A stretch of DNA of 64,000 bases from JAICMB01 sp963795935 (GTDB taxonomy: Bacteria; Acidobacteriota; Terriglobia; Bryobacterales; Bryobacteraceae). A program made the translations under genes and the position numbers. The notes below the pieces were generated by a model that was not told the origin of the DNA, ran no database searches, and was given only the letters and a program-made list of their open reading frames with translations. Below, one piece after another: positions 17,230 through 26,922 of the stretch; position 1 is the stretch's first letter, and every line of letters begins with the position of its first letter. The DNA lies in contig CAWCJO010000004.1 of assembly GCA_963795935.1 (NCBI GenBank), positions 558,001 through 622,000 of the forward strand, written 5' to 3'.

Positions 17230-19188
17230 ATGGATACTGTACACGTCAGGCCGTTGGGCCTTAACACTTATGCCGATCTACGTACCGCGCCGGCGCGCGT
17301 GGCCGTCGGCGCGATCCTGTCCGCGATGTTGGCCCTGAGCGTTCATGCGCAAGTCGGCCAAACATTCGACACCAGCGGGAACGGCCTTCTGAACGGCAAC
17401 TATTTTGTGCGTCAGGTACTCACGGAGCCCGATGCCAATAGCAACATCGGCTCCGCCGCCAGCGTCATCGGCGTCTTGACCTTCGACGGCGTCGGAGATT
17501 ATTCCTTCACAGGCCAGATGATGACCCAGGGCGGCAGCGCGCAGTCGTATTCCACAACCGGCGGGTACAATGTCGCCTCCAACGGACTGTTGCAGATTCA
17601 GAACCTCATCGACAGCACCGACACCGATTACGGCGCCGTCGGCTCCATCGGAGCCACCAACGTCATCGTGGCGAGCTCGACGGAAAACGTCTACAACGAT
17701 ATTTTAATCGCGATCCCCGCCGGATCCAGCGCCTCCAACAGCATCATAAATGGCACTTACCGCGTGGGCTTTCTGGATATCCCGTCCGCCGATATCACGC
17801 AAATACGCGACGGATACTTCAACTTGATATCGACCGGCAACGGCAGCTTCGGCACGGTCTCGGCGACGGGCGCAATTTCGAGCCAGAATAGCACCAACGC
17901 GACGCAGAGCCTGGCCGGCGTCGCTTACAGCATTTCCGGCTCGAACGGCAGCGGAACCATCACCTTTCCCACCGCCTCGAACGCCGCCACGGCGCTCCTC
18001 TCCGGTCAGAAAACGATTTACGTTTCTTCCGATGGTAACGTCGTGCTGGGCGGAAGCTTCAATGGCTTCGATATCTTCGTCGGAATCAAAGCCACGTCCG
18101 GAATCGCCGCCAACAGTACCTATAACGGGACATATTTCACGACGGCTCTTGAAAACGACGCCTCGGGCGATACCGGAACCGCTAATAGTATCGACTCCTA
18201 TTACGGCTCGATCAACGCCACCGGCCAGGGCGCGACGCTCTCGCATGCGCGTCTCCTGTACTACGACAGCAGCCCCTTCGATTACACCAGCGACGGCGCG
18301 TACCAGATTGGCGGCGATGGAACGTGGAATCAGGCCGGTTACCAGAATATGCTCGGCGCCGGCGGCGCGGCGGTCGTGAGCGTCGGAACCGGTCCCTACT
18401 ATTCCTTGACCTTTGCCGTTCACGCCAAGCAATTCTCCGCCAGCGGCGTGTTCATCAACCCACTCGGCATCGTGAACTCCGCAAATTTCGCGCCCATCAC
18501 GAATTCGGTTGCGCCGGGCGAGTTCATCACGATTTTCGGGACGGGGCTGGCCTCGACGACAACGCAGGCGCAAAGCTTGCCGATATCCACGAATCTCGGC
18601 GGCGTGACATTGACGATCAATGGAACGGCCGCGCCGGTGTATTATGTCAGTCCCACGCAAGTCAGCGGGATAATACCGTATGAGCTGACCGCCGACACCA
18701 ATTACTACTTGACGTTTCAAATCACGAACAACAACACGGCGTCCAACCAGGTAATGGTATATAACAACTACACGGCTCCCGGCGTATTCTCGACCACGCA
18801 GAATGGCTCCGGTCCCGCGGCCATGTTGCATAATGCCACGGGTCAGCCCGTGACCCAGGCGAATCCCGCGGTTGCCGGAGAATATCTACAGCTTTTCGTC
18901 GCGGGGCTGGGCACTGTTACGCCGGCGGTAACGGACGGAGCCGCGGGACCGGGATCGCCAAACTTGAGCAATTCCGACGAAAGCGCCGACATCGGCATCG
19001 ACATCCAGGATTCCAACGGCAATATCTACAGCAGCCAGAACGTCACCTTCGCGGGCCTCGCGCCGGGATTCGCCGGTTTGTATCAGATCAACTTTCAAAT
19101 GCCGACCGGCGTTCCTTCGGGGCAGAACTGGGTGAACGTCGGAACCGACGAAGCCTACACCAGCGTGGCGAAAATCTTCGCCAAGTGA
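17230..19188 (+). CDS. Secreted protein with C-terminal TIGR03437-like domain
   Basis: I start at the ATG at 17230 (652 residues), the last one upstream of the signal segment RVAVGAILSAMLALSVHAQ; longer readings run into the divergent promoter region. Residues 45-390 are a Gly/Ser/Asn-rich beta region with repeated forms such as GNGLLNGNYFVRQV and NSIINGTYRVGFLD. The C-terminal 220 residues carry the Solibacter-enriched TIGR03437 pattern: GIVNSANFAPITNSVAPGEF, ITIFGTGLA, YYVSPTQVSGIIPYEL and FAGLAPGFAGLYQINFQMP. Such proteins are exported; their role is unknown. A small gene starts 1 bp after the stop. Confidence 0.85.
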   Translation: MDTVHVRPLGLNTYADLRTAPARVAVGAILSAMLALSVHAQVGQTFDTSGNGLLNGNYFVRQVLTEPDANSNIGSAASVIGVLTFDGVGDYSFTGQMMTQGGSAQSYSTTGGYNVASNGLLQIQNLIDSTDTDYGAVGSIGATNVIVASSTENVYNDILIAIPAGSSASNSIINGTYRVGFLDIPSADITQIRDGYFNLISTGNGSFGTVSATGAISSQNSTNATQSLAGVAYSISGSNGSGTITFPTASNAATALLSGQKTIYVSSDGNVVLGGSFNGFDIFVGIKATSGIAANSTYNGTYFTTALENDASGDTGTANSIDSYYGSINATGQGATLSHARLLYYDSSPFDYTSDGAYQIGGDGTWNQAGYQNMLGAGGAAVVSVGTGPYYSLTFAVHAKQFSASGVFINPLGIVNSANFAPITNSVAPGEFITIFGTGLASTTTQAQSLPISTNLGGVTLTINGTAAPVYYVSPTQVSGIIPYELTADTNYYLTFQITNNNTASNQVMVYNNYTAPGVFSTTQNGSGPAAMLHNATGQPVTQANPAVAGEYLQLFVAGLGTVTPAVTDGAAGPGSPNLSNSDESADIGIDIQDSNGNIYSSQNVTFAGLAPGFAGLYQINFQMPTGVPSGQNWVNVGTDEAYTSVAKIFAK

Positions 19189-19189
19189 G

Positions 19190-19507
19190 ATGCGGCGCGA
19201 TCCCGATTTCTTCGCGGACCGCCCGCTCGCGCTGATTTACATCGCGAAGAAATTGAGAGACGCCTTGCGTCTCGAAGGTCTGTTGACGAACGCCGGCGTC
19301 GATTATGCGGTCGAGCCGGACAAATATAAAGGCGGCGTTATCTTCTCCTCGGAGCGGGTCGGCGCCTTTTTCTACGTCCTGCCGGAGGCTGTCGCCCAGC
19401 GCGCGCCGCCATGGAACCGCAAAAATTTCGCATGCACGAAGAGGACGTCGCCTAGCGCTTACTTGCGAAAGTTCGCGTCCACTTACCGAGCCGCGCGCGT
19501 CGGCTAG
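19190..19507 (+). CDS. Small hypothetical protein, possible DUF2007-like
   Basis: The ATG follows the previous stop by one base, so it is probably co-translated. Residues 1-70 (MRRDPDFFADRPLALIYIAK, DALRLEGLLTNAGVDYAVEP, VGAFFYVLPEAV) look like a compact DUF2007-type putative signal-transducing fold. The last 35 residues are low-quality and run into a dispersed repeat. In another frame the DNA gives MEPQKFRMHEEDVA and a stop at 19455, a more natural end, so a shift near 19405 is possible. That shift would be a lost base, unlike most in this window, so I keep this as a suspicion. Confidence 0.5.
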   Translation: MRRDPDFFADRPLALIYIAKKLRDALRLEGLLTNAGVDYAVEPDKYKGGVIFSSERVGAFFYVLPEAVAQRAPPWNRKNFACTKRTSPSAYLRKFASTYRAARVG

Positions 19508-19514
19508 CGGTGCG
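19485..19514 (-). repeat. Dispersed LAYARGSV-type intergenic repeat, single copy
   Basis: The core CCGAGCCGCGCGCGTCGG is the reverse complement of the consensus GCTTACGCGCGCGGCTCGG with two changes. Upstream sequence (AGTTCGCGTC at 19470-19479) also occurs beside the copy at 30515. It lies between the small gene and the 3' end of the convergent MetE-like gene. Confidence 0.55.
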
Positions 19515-19618
19515 ATACGCCATGGATGCGGCCCGGTACTAGCGCGCAGGCGCCTCATCCGGCACCGGCGGCATTGTCCTGAACGTCCGCGCGTAGCGCG
19601 CTCGCCCGCCCCTGGCAA

Positions 19619-20836
19619 TTACGCCCCACTTGAACTTTGCCTCCCACGTCCCGGCACAACATCCACCTGCAGCATCGGATTCGCCGCGGGCACGTCCGTC
19701 ACGGGCGCTCCCAGCTCCCGCCGCACGATGTTGCACCCCTGCGCGATCGCGCTGGCTTTGTAAAATGCGATCTCCCGATTGCAGCCCTGCCGCCCGAATC
19801 CGCAGTCGCTCGATACGATCAGTTTCTCCGCCGGAATGTACCGCAGGGCCTTCCGGATCTCCTCGGCGACATCCTCGGGCCGGTCCGCCTGCAACGCCCG
19901 ATGGCTCACCGCTCCGATGCAAATCTTTTTCTTCAAGTCGTGGCGAAACGGCGCAAACAACTCCAGGTCTTTCTGGTTGCGGTCCTTCATCTCGAGCGTC
20001 CACACGTCGCCCCGGCAGCGTTCCAGATAAATCTCGATCGAGTTCGCATAACTGGTGTCCTCCATCACGCGCTGCATGTTCGGATTTCCCCAACACGTGT
20101 GAATCCACAGCTCCACGTCGTCCAGCCCCTGCGCCTCGCGGTTGAAGGCGTCCACCATAAACCGCACTTCTTCGTGATCCTTGCCGTACGTATTCGCCAT
20201 GAAGTGGAAGGTCGGCTCTTCAATTTGAATGCAGCGGCACCCCGCGTCGCGAAGCGCCAGCAGCTCCTTGTTCATCGCCACCGCCATGTCCCAGATCACT
20301 TCGCGCTTGTCTTTGTACTTCGGCGTATGAATGTCCAGAAACAGCGCCATCACCTGCGAGCAGCACGTCCCGAACTTAACCGGCTTGCGCGTCCTCGCCT
20401 GCGCCAGCCGCCATATTTTCGGATAGTCGAGTGGCCGGTGCTCGATTTTGTCCACGACATGGGGCCAGCGCCAGCCCGTATAGATGTCGTTCAGAAGAGT
20501 TCCGGCGGGATACCGCAGCCACGGCGCGGTGGTCTCTTCCGGCTGCAGATAATCGCCTTCAAAACCGGCCCAGCGCTGCAACGGGTAGTGGTGCCACGCG
20601 CGTCCCGCCAAGTCTTCGTCCACGTGAAAATCCCCGTGAGTGAGAATGTCCAGCCCGGCGCGCTCCTGATCGCCGATCACGACCGCCAGCGCATCCTGAA
20701 ACTTCTCGCGGAAATGCACGTCCAGCATGCACGTATCGAGCGGCCGTCCCCACATGCTCACGTCAAACCAGCGCGGGCGAGGGAAAGAACCCGTCACGGT
20801 GCTCGGCAAAATCAGATCGGCGGTTGCGGTAAACAT
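19619..20836 (-). CDS. Cobalamin-independent methionine synthase-like (MetE C-terminal domain) protein
   Basis: The 405-residue protein corresponds to only the catalytic half of MetE. It opens with LPSTVTGSFPRPRWFD (methyl-folate/homocysteine loop), then QERAGLDILTHGDFHVDEDL and CIQIEEPTFHF. The zinc site is WIHTCWGNPN (His-x-Cys) with a late cysteine in LIVSSDCGFGRQ. Full MetE is about 750 residues, so this belongs to the short archaeal/bacterial family that may use methyl donors other than methyl-tetrahydrofolate polyglutamate. No B12 riboswitch or other methionine gene is adjacent. Assignment to the fold is firm; the physiological methyl donor is not known. Confidence 0.85.
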   Translation of the reverse strand: MFTATADLILPSTVTGSFPRPRWFDVSMWGRPLDTCMLDVHFREKFQDALAVVIGDQERAGLDILTHGDFHVDEDLAGRAWHHYPLQRWAGFEGDYLQPEETTAPWLRYPAGTLLNDIYTGWRWPHVVDKIEHRPLDYPKIWRLAQARTRKPVKFGTCCSQVMALFLDIHTPKYKDKREVIWDMAVAMNKELLALRDAGCRCIQIEEPTFHFMANTYGKDHEEVRFMVDAFNREAQGLDDVELWIHTCWGNPNMQRVMEDTSYANSIEIYLERCRGDVWTLEMKDRNQKDLELFAPFRHDLKKKICIGAVSHRALQADRPEDVAEEIRKALRYIPAEKLIVSSDCGFGRQGCNREIAFYKASAIAQGCNIVRRELGAPVTDVPAANPMLQVDVVPGRGRQSSSGA

Positions 20837-20899
20837 ATCGATTCCTCAGGATTGCATTGTATACATCCTCGAACGGCGCTATCTTACGCTGAAGAGAAG

Positions 20900-22777
20900 A
20901 TGCGTCTCGATTCCCTGCCCGGCTCCATCCTCGACGGCAAATATCGCATCGAACGGCAGCTTGGTAAAGGCGGCATGGGGGCCGTATTTCTCGCGGTACA
21001 CCTTGGCACGATCAGGACCGTGGCGGTGAAAGTGATCGCGCCGCACTTGGCCGGGCACGACGAGTTTTTTCTCCGCTTCCAGCGTGAAGCCGAAGCCGCC
21101 GGCCGCCTGCGGCACCCCAACGTCGTCAATGTGACCGACTTCGGCATCACGCGCAGCGGCGGCGAGGAGCTCGCCTATCTCGTCATGGAGTACCTCGACG
21201 GCCAGACTCTGTCGGAATACCTGGCCGCCCACGCCCGTCCGCCGGTTCCCGTCGTGCTCGACATTATCGACCAGGTCTCGCTGGCGCTCGACGCGGCGCA
21301 CCAGGCCGGCATCGTACATCGCGATCTCAAGCCCGACAACATTTGGCTGGAGTCGAACCTGCGAGGCGGCTTCAACGTTAAGGTGCTCGACTTCGGCATT
21401 GCAAAACTCACCGATCCCATCGCGTCGACTGTTTTGCCCGCGCCCGTTCGCAACGCAAGCGTGGACCCCGTTACGGCTGCGCCCGGAACGGACGAGACGC
21501 TGGTCATGGCGGAAGCGCCGACCATCGATCGCAGCTACTCAGGCACGGCGGAATCGCCATCCCGCCCACTGACCGGCATCCCCAACACGCTGCAAACCAT
21601 CGCAGGCGCAATCCTGGGAACGCCGGCCTACATGGCGCCGGAACAATGGCGCAGCGATTCCGTCGATTACCGCGCCGATATCTACAGCCTCGCCGCCATC
21701 GCCTACCAATCGCTCTGCGGCCGTCCGCCTTTTGAAGGGAGCACCGCCACGGAGTTGCTGCAGCAACACCTCAAAGCGGAACCGGAGTCGCCGCGCGAGC
21801 GCAACAGGTCGCTTTCGGCGGCGCTCTCCCGCGTCATCTTATCGGGCTTGCGAAAGGATCCCGGGCAACGTCCGCCGAGCGCCGGAACTTTCGCCGCCCA
21901 ACTCCGCTTGGCCGCCGAGGCCGAGTTCGAAATTCTGCGCCGGGGAAGGGATGTCGCGCGGACCCATTCGCATTGTTTTTTCGCGCTGTCCGCCTGCTGT
22001 TTCCTTCCACTCATTCCCGTGCTGCTGGGCCTGCGCATCGCCGCGCGCGCTCTCTTCGACGCCAAAATCACGGCCGCTCCAGTGCTCGAGGCCGCCCTCC
22101 TGGCAGCCGATTTCCTGCTCGCGCTTGCGGGTTTTCAGATGTTCAAGGCGGCTTCCGCGCTGGCGGCGCGAAACGCCCTTTCTACCGGCGGCTTCAGCCC
22201 GTGGCCCGCGATGCGGGAGCTCGCCCGCCGAATGCCATCGTTTGCCGGCGCGCAGTTGGTGAGCCTGTTGGATCTGCGCCCGCGGGCATTTCGCGAAAAT
22301 CTGTTGTGGCCCGTGGTGTGGGCGCTCGAAAACAGGACAATGCGGGAAAACGTCGATCGCTCCCGCCGGTTGTGCGCCTTGCTCCCGGCGGCGTCTACCA
22401 GTCTTGTCGCCCGGCAATATGCGCCGATTTGCATCGCGACCCTGTTATTTCCCGCCATCATGGGCATCGTCGGCCTCCCGCCTTCGGCGTTGGGGCGTCT
22501 CGTGCTGTCCCACAGCGGGCCGGGCGCCTTCGTCCTCGTTTATCCCGTCATTATTTCCGCGCTGTTGAACCTGAATTACGGGCCTGCGTTCCTGTTTCCT
22601 TTATTGGTCCGCGAAGAGGTGCCTCAACGAGGGCACGGAACCGCGGCTGCCGCAGTCGAGCGGGAAAAGCGGACAGAGGACGATGGCGGACGTCCGGCCC
22701 GCCACCATCGTCTGGGCCGCCGTTCCCGCCGCGATGCTGGCCGCAAGCGTATTCTCTCAGCTCCGGGCGCCTCATAA
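20900..22777 (+). CDS. Membrane Ser/Thr protein kinase, probably continuing into the ankyrin gene
   Basis: Start is the ATG at 20900 (MRLDSLPGSILDGKYRIERQ), which begins the kinase fold directly; the open reading upstream is antisense to the MetE-like gene. Kinase motifs: LGKGGMGAVF, VAVKVIAP (ATP lysine), GIVHRDLKPDNIW (catalytic loop), VLDFGIAKL, ILGTPAYMAPEQW (APE). Residues about 345-575 form several membrane segments, e.g. ALSACCFLPLIPVLLGLRI, ICIATLLFPAIMGIVGL and VLVYPVIISALLNL. The last 50 residues are a basic, unnatural tail overlapping the ankyrin gene by 95 bp. Deleting one base near 22619 gives REECLNEGTEPRLPQSSG and runs straight into the ankyrin frame, for one protein of about 780 residues. 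Confidence 0.85.
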   Translation: MRLDSLPGSILDGKYRIERQLGKGGMGAVFLAVHLGTIRTVAVKVIAPHLAGHDEFFLRFQREAEAAGRLRHPNVVNVTDFGITRSGGEELAYLVMEYLDGQTLSEYLAAHARPPVPVVLDIIDQVSLALDAAHQAGIVHRDLKPDNIWLESNLRGGFNVKVLDFGIAKLTDPIASTVLPAPVRNASVDPVTAAPGTDETLVMAEAPTIDRSYSGTAESPSRPLTGIPNTLQTIAGAILGTPAYMAPEQWRSDSVDYRADIYSLAAIAYQSLCGRPPFEGSTATELLQQHLKAEPESPRERNRSLSAALSRVILSGLRKDPGQRPPSAGTFAAQLRLAAEAEFEILRRGRDVARTHSHCFFALSACCFLPLIPVLLGLRIAARALFDAKITAAPVLEAALLAADFLLALAGFQMFKAASALAARNALSTGGFSPWPAMRELARRMPSFAGAQLVSLLDLRPRAFRENLLWPVVWALENRTMRENVDRSRRLCALLPAASTSLVARQYAPICIATLLFPAIMGIVGLPPSALGRLVLSHSGPGAFVLVYPVIISALLNLNYGPAFLFPLLVREEVPQRGHGTAAAAVEREKRTEDDGGRPARHHRLGRRSRRDAGRKRILSAPGAS

Positions 22778-23243
22778 TGACGACGTCAATGAAGCCTCGC
22801 GCGATGGTCGAAGCGCCGCTCTTCTGCGATTGATCGCGCAGGGCGCGCCGGTGGACCAGGCGGCCGCGTCCGGCTGGACGCCTCTAATGAACACGGTCGA
22901 GGGCGGCGACGTGGAACTGGCGCGCGCTCTCTTGGACAAAGGCGCCCGCGTCAATGCGCGCACGCGCGATCGCACAACGCCGTTGCTGCTTTGCGCCCAG
23001 TACGGCCGCAACGATCTGGCGCGCCTTTTTCTCGATCGCGGCGCCGACGTCAACGCCGCGGACGAGGACGACCGCACATCCTTAATGGTCGCGGCCATGC
23101 GCGGCAATCTGCCTCTCGCCGCTTTGCTGCTGGAAAAGGGCGCGAACGTTGCCAAGGCGGACGTGCACGGAAAAACCGCGCTCGACTACGCGCGTGACGA
23201 GGGGCACTCGGCCATCGCGGCGCTCCTGGGCCGCCACCGCTAA
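22683..23243 (+). CDS. Ankyrin-repeat protein, likely C-terminal part of the upstream kinase
   Basis: Read alone it has 186 residues, beginning MADVRPATIVWAAVPAAMLA (a membrane helix) and then four ankyrin repeats: NEASRDGRSAALLRLIAQG, SGWTPLMNTVEGGDVELARA, DRTTPLLLCAQYGRNDLARL and DRTSLMVAAMRGNLPLAALL, with a final GKTALDYARDEGHSAIAALL. Its frame is open well upstream of this ATG, through the last part of the kinase gene. Because the offset equals one extra base, the commonest defect in this window, I favour a kinase-membrane-ankyrin fusion. Ankyrins mediate protein binding, here presumably at the membrane. Confidence 0.8.
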   Translation: MADVRPATIVWAAVPAAMLAASVFSQLRAPHNDDVNEASRDGRSAALLRLIAQGAPVDQAAASGWTPLMNTVEGGDVELARALLDKGARVNARTRDRTTPLLLCAQYGRNDLARLFLDRGADVNAADEDDRTSLMVAAMRGNLPLAALLLEKGANVAKADVHGKTALDYARDEGHSAIAALLGRHR

Positions 23244-23260
23244 CACGCGAGTGAGCAGGC

Positions 23261-23289
23261 TGAGCCGCGCCCGTAAGCAAGCGGTGCTG
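23261..23289 (-). repeat. Dispersed LAYARGSV-type intergenic repeat, single copy
   Basis: TGAGCCGCGCCCGTAAGCA followed by AGCGGTGCTG is a reverse-oriented copy of the family, 18 bp after the ankyrin stop. It occupies the 120-bp gap before the next gene. Confidence 0.6.
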
Positions 23290-23363
23290 TACGCAAAATT
23301 CATGCAAATTCCAAAGCGCTCACCCGCGCGCGCACGCCGCCAAACCAGTATACTGGCGGGAGC

Positions 23364-25605
23364 GTGAGGCTTCATAGCGTGCTGATCGGCGCCGCGCTGA
23401 GCGCGGCTGGAGCGCTCGGCCAGGATTTTACTTGCGATCTTCAGCAATACCGGCCGGCCCAAGGATTGACGGCCGAGGTTCGCGCCGGAGCGCTCGATAT
23501 TCAATGGCAAGGGGAACGCGGCGAGCCAATTGCGCGCCATATTCACGATTCGCGGCGGGATTCCGACGATCGCGGAACTGGCCGCGCGCCGCGCTGGCTC
23601 CAACTGGATCGTGTTGGGCCGCGGCCTCGTGCCCGAATTCCAGGTCACCAGCGGAAAGCGCCGCCTCTCCGCCCAACAGATCGCGCCCTTAAAGGAACTC
23701 GGCATTGCGCTCACGCCCGATGTAGTCGATCGCGAAAAGTGGAACGCATTCTGGGACGCTCCTCTCATGGTCCCCGGCCGCGCCGGCTCCAATCTGGATT
23801 TGCCGCGCAAACCCGAGGAGATCCAGCGCGCCTGGGCCGAATACCATGCCACCGATTGCAGCGTCAAGACGGAAGGCGCGCGCCTGGAAGTCACTTTCCC
23901 GGGACTCGAAATGGGGATTTTTTCCGGACAGTTGCAATACACCGTTTACCGCGGCGCGAACCTGCTGCGCCAGGAAGCCGTCGCCAAAACCGAAGAGCCT
24001 TCCGTGGCCTACAAATACGTGGCGGGTCTGAAGGGCTTTGCGATCGGAAAGAACACGCGCCTGGTGTGGCGCGATGCGGCGCGCGCCTGGCAGCAATACG
24101 AATTCGGCGGCGCCGTCAATCGGGATATCGTAGGCGTGCGCGCGCGTAACCGCTTGGAGCTGATCGAATCGGGCGCAGCATCGCTCGGCGTGTTCCCTCC
24201 CTCGCACAAATTTTTCTTCGCGCGCGAAGTGGAAACCAATCTCGGCTATGTCTATTACCGCAAGGACAGCGAGACCTCCTTCGCCGTCGGCGTGCGCCAG
24301 CCCGATCGCGAGATCGGCTACAAGCCGTATGGCTACTCCGATGCCGTTTGGCAGCGGCGTGTTTCGGAATCGCGCGGCGAGAGCGATAACTTTGCGTTGT
24401 ACAACGCCCCGCCCGGAACGCTGCAGCGCATGCCCGTCTATTTCTATCTCAGCCCCCAAGACAGCCATGCCGCACAGCAGGCCATCATGGCCTTTACGCA
24501 CGACGACGTCTACAAGGCCATGCCCGGATTCAAGGTGCTGGTGAGTCACTTCCACTTTCACTTCAACGAGCAGCTTTCCGACGCGGGCTCCCTCGATTTT
24601 CAACCCACCTGGTTGCAGGTATTCCGCGCCTTGGGCATCAACATCGCCATCCTCGCGGACTTTCATGGCGATTCGCATCCGTCGGATACCGGAGCAGTGC
24701 GCCTCAACGAGCAGAAGGTCTATTTCGAAGGCTGCCAGCGTTTCTCCGATCGCGATTTTCTGCTGATTCCCGGCGAAGAACCGGACGCCAACTTCGGCGG
24801 CCACTATATGTTCGCGTTCCCCAGGCCGGTTTATTACACCCATCTGCGCAAGCCGTCGAATCCCCCGTCGCAGCCGTATTCCGAATCGATTCAACCTTAC
24901 GGCAAGGTCTACCACACCACTTCCGCCGCAACCGAACTCCAATTGCTGAAGGACGAACAAGGCCTGGTATGGCAGACGCATCCTCGCACGAAAGGCTCTG
25001 CCGGCTACCCGGACGCGGTGAAGGACACCGATTTCTTCAACAGCGACCGTTTTCTGGGAGGTTCCTTCCAGTCGCTGCCCGTCGATCAGTCGGAGAAGCG
25101 CCTCTGCGAGGGCCGTTGTCTGGCGCTGCTGGACGACATGAACAACTGGAGCGGGCCGAAATACATGATCGCCGAAGGCGACACGTATATGAAGTACCCG
25201 GACGACGAGACCTATCCGCAACTGGTTGTGAATTACGTGAAGCTGGATCGCGTGCCGAAGTTCGACGAGGGCTGGACGCCGCTCCTGAAAGCCATGCGGG
25301 CGGGCGACTATTTCGTCACTAGCGGCGAGGTCCTATTCCGCGACTGGAACATCGAGGGAACCGGGCCGCATCGTTTCTACAACGCCGATGTAGAGTGGAC
25401 GTTCCCGCCGGAGTTCGCGGAACTCGTGTGGGGAGATGGCCGGACCACCGGCCGCGAGATAATTTCTCTCGCCCAACTTCCTCCCTTTGCCAGTCATCGT
25501 TTTCACGTGCCCTTCGATACGGCGTCGAAGAAGTGGGTGCGCTTCGCGGTTTGGGATTCGGCCGGCAATGGAGCCTTCACACAACCCGCGCATCTGAAAC
25601 AGTAG
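23364..25605 (+). CDS. Secreted PHP-like metallohydrolase-related protein, one frameshift
   Basis: A GTG start at 23364 gives the signal peptide MRLHSVLIGAALSAAGALGQ. One extra C near 23526 breaks the frame; corrected, GERGE joins QLRAIFTIRGGIPTIAEL and the protein has about 746 residues. The first 330 form a beta-rich region (LEVTFPGLEMGIFSGQLQYT). The second part carries a PHP/CehA-like histidine set: LVSHFHFHFNEQLSDAGSL, NIAILADFHGDSHPSD, DFLLIPGEEPDANFGGHYMF, and VWQTHPRTKGSAGYPD. PHP enzymes cleave phosphoester bonds using a metal cluster; here export suggests an extracellular substrate. A tRNA gene follows 27 bp after the stop. Confidence 0.7.
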
Positions 25606-25632
25606 CGCCGCTTGTTATCCTCAATACAACGT

Positions 25633-25719
25633 GCGGATGTGGCGAAATTGGCAGACGCGCCAGACTTAGGATCTGGAGTCCGAAAGGACGTGGAGGTTCA
25701 AGTCCTCTCATCCGCACCA
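25633..25719 (+). tRNA. tRNA-Leu (anticodon UAG)
   Basis: The acceptor stem pairs GCGGATG with CATCCGC, with discriminator A and an encoded CCA at 25717-25719. The anticodon stem CCAGA/TCTGG encloses loop CTTAGGA, so the anticodon is TAG and decodes CUA/CUN leucine codons. A long variable arm (GAGTCCGAAAGGACGTG) and the GGTTCAAGTCC T-arm confirm a class II leucine tRNA. Its last 12 bases overlap the 3' end of the convergent alginate-lyase-like gene. Confidence 0.97.
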
Positions 25720-26922
25720 CCTCAGAAGATCCACCCACTGAACCCAAGCGCCGGCCTGGCGCGGTAGACGATCGTACACCGCCAGCAGTTCGCGCGACGG
25801 CAATCCCATACCGGCGAGAGCGGGAAAGACGACCGCATCGGGCTTGTAAACATCAATCTGTTGCTTGCGCCAGGTCTCGGGATGCAGCAGGTACGGAGCC
25901 AGGTACAGAAACGCCTTTTCGACGCTGCCGCCCTGGGCGGTTTTGAAATGCCACAGGTCCACGCCGTGCATCTGCCCGATGCGGCACAGGACGGCAAACG
26001 CATCCAGGTTCATGGCCGAATAGCTCAGCGAATTGGTGCGCGATTCTTCGCGGGGGCAACTGCCGTCGGGCCGGATCTCGGTGGGAACGAGATAGTCGCG
26101 ATAACGATCCCAAGCCAGTCGCAACGCCGCGGCATCGCGGGTGAGCGTGGCGTAAGCGGCGGCCTGTGCGGTCCACCACGTGGCATGATTATTGCCCGAC
26201 TTCTCCTCGTCGCGCCCTTTCGCGCTGCCGCTCATCCAGGCCAGATACTTCGAAAACCACTGCCGCAGCGCGCCAAGCAGATTGGCGTCAATCGCGGACC
26301 CCGCCTCGAGAAGCATGATCCCCTGCACCGCGTGAATCAAAGAAACCGTATCGATGATGCCGGTGCCTCGTCCGGCCGTAACGCCGCGGATCGCCTGCCC
26401 GAATTCCAGATTGGGGTTCATGCGCGTCTTCGGATCCACGAACCACACCGAGAGAATCTCGCCGGCGTGCGCCGCGCACCCGGGTTTATCGAGCAGATAA
26501 GCGCCGCAGCCGAGCGCCAGCACGGCGTCGCACATCGTCTGGAGATCGCGCCTGTTTGCCATAAAGCGCGCGGGATTGCGGCGGCCGTCGCGGCGAATAT
26601 AAGGACCGTTTGGGTTGCGCGGGTCCGGCCACCAATACGGTCCTTCGCTGAAGTAATCGTTCGGTCCGGCCTCCGTCCCGCCCCCGGGCCGATGAAACGT
26701 GACGCTGAACGGCCCGGCCTTCAGAGCTTCGCCGGCAAGCTTGTCCAAGATGGCGGAGCGCCCGCGCCGGGCCGCCTCCTTCATCTTCACCGCCTCGCCG
26801 CCTGAGGCGAGCAGCAGCGAGGAGTCCGCCGGCTTCGCCGCCCCCACACGGTTACCGAGCAGGAGCGAACCAGCGGCGGCCAGCAATTCGCGGCGGCTCA
26901 CGGTGTGCGTGGCGGGCGGCAT
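25708..26922 (-). CDS. Alginate lyase family protein, Tat-exported
   Basis: The 404-residue protein begins with a Tat signal (SRRELLAAAGSLLLG; twin Arg10-Arg11). The mature part shows the alginate-lyase (alpha/alpha toroid) pattern: GPYWWPDPRNPNGPYIRRDG, VWFVDPKTRMNPNLEFGQAI, EEKSGNNHATWWTAQAAAYA (the NNH-x-W motif of this family) and REESRTNSLSYSAMNLDAF. It is an (exo)polysaccharide lyase-like enzyme; true substrate unknown. The start ATG shares one base with the stop of the TonB receptor gene, so the pair is coupled. The 3' end overlaps the tRNA-Leu by 12 bp. Confidence 0.85.
   Translation of the reverse strand: MPPATHTVSRRELLAAAGSLLLGNRVGAAKPADSSLLLASGGEAVKMKEAARRGRSAILDKLAGEALKAGPFSVTFHRPGGGTEAGPNDYFSEGPYWWPDPRNPNGPYIRRDGRRNPARFMANRRDLQTMCDAVLALGCGAYLLDKPGCAAHAGEILSVWFVDPKTRMNPNLEFGQAIRGVTAGRGTGIIDTVSLIHAVQGIMLLEAGSAIDANLLGALRQWFSKYLAWMSGSAKGRDEEKSGNNHATWWTAQAAAYATLTRDAAALRLAWDRYRDYLVPTEIRPDGSCPREESRTNSLSYSAMNLDAFAVLCRIGQMHGVDLWHFKTAQGGSVEKAFLYLAPYLLHPETWRKQQIDVYKPDAVVFPALAGMGLPSRELLAVYDRLPRQAGAWVQWVDLLRWCG

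Noticed and set aside
19637..20899. A 421-residue N-terminal extension of the membrane kinase
   Set aside because: It is antisense to the MetE-like gene; the kinase fold begins right after the ATG at 20900.
20837..20899. Riboswitch upstream of the MetE-like gene
   Set aside because: Only 63 bp separate it from the divergent kinase start, too little for a cobalamin or SAM riboswitch, and no conserved core was seen.
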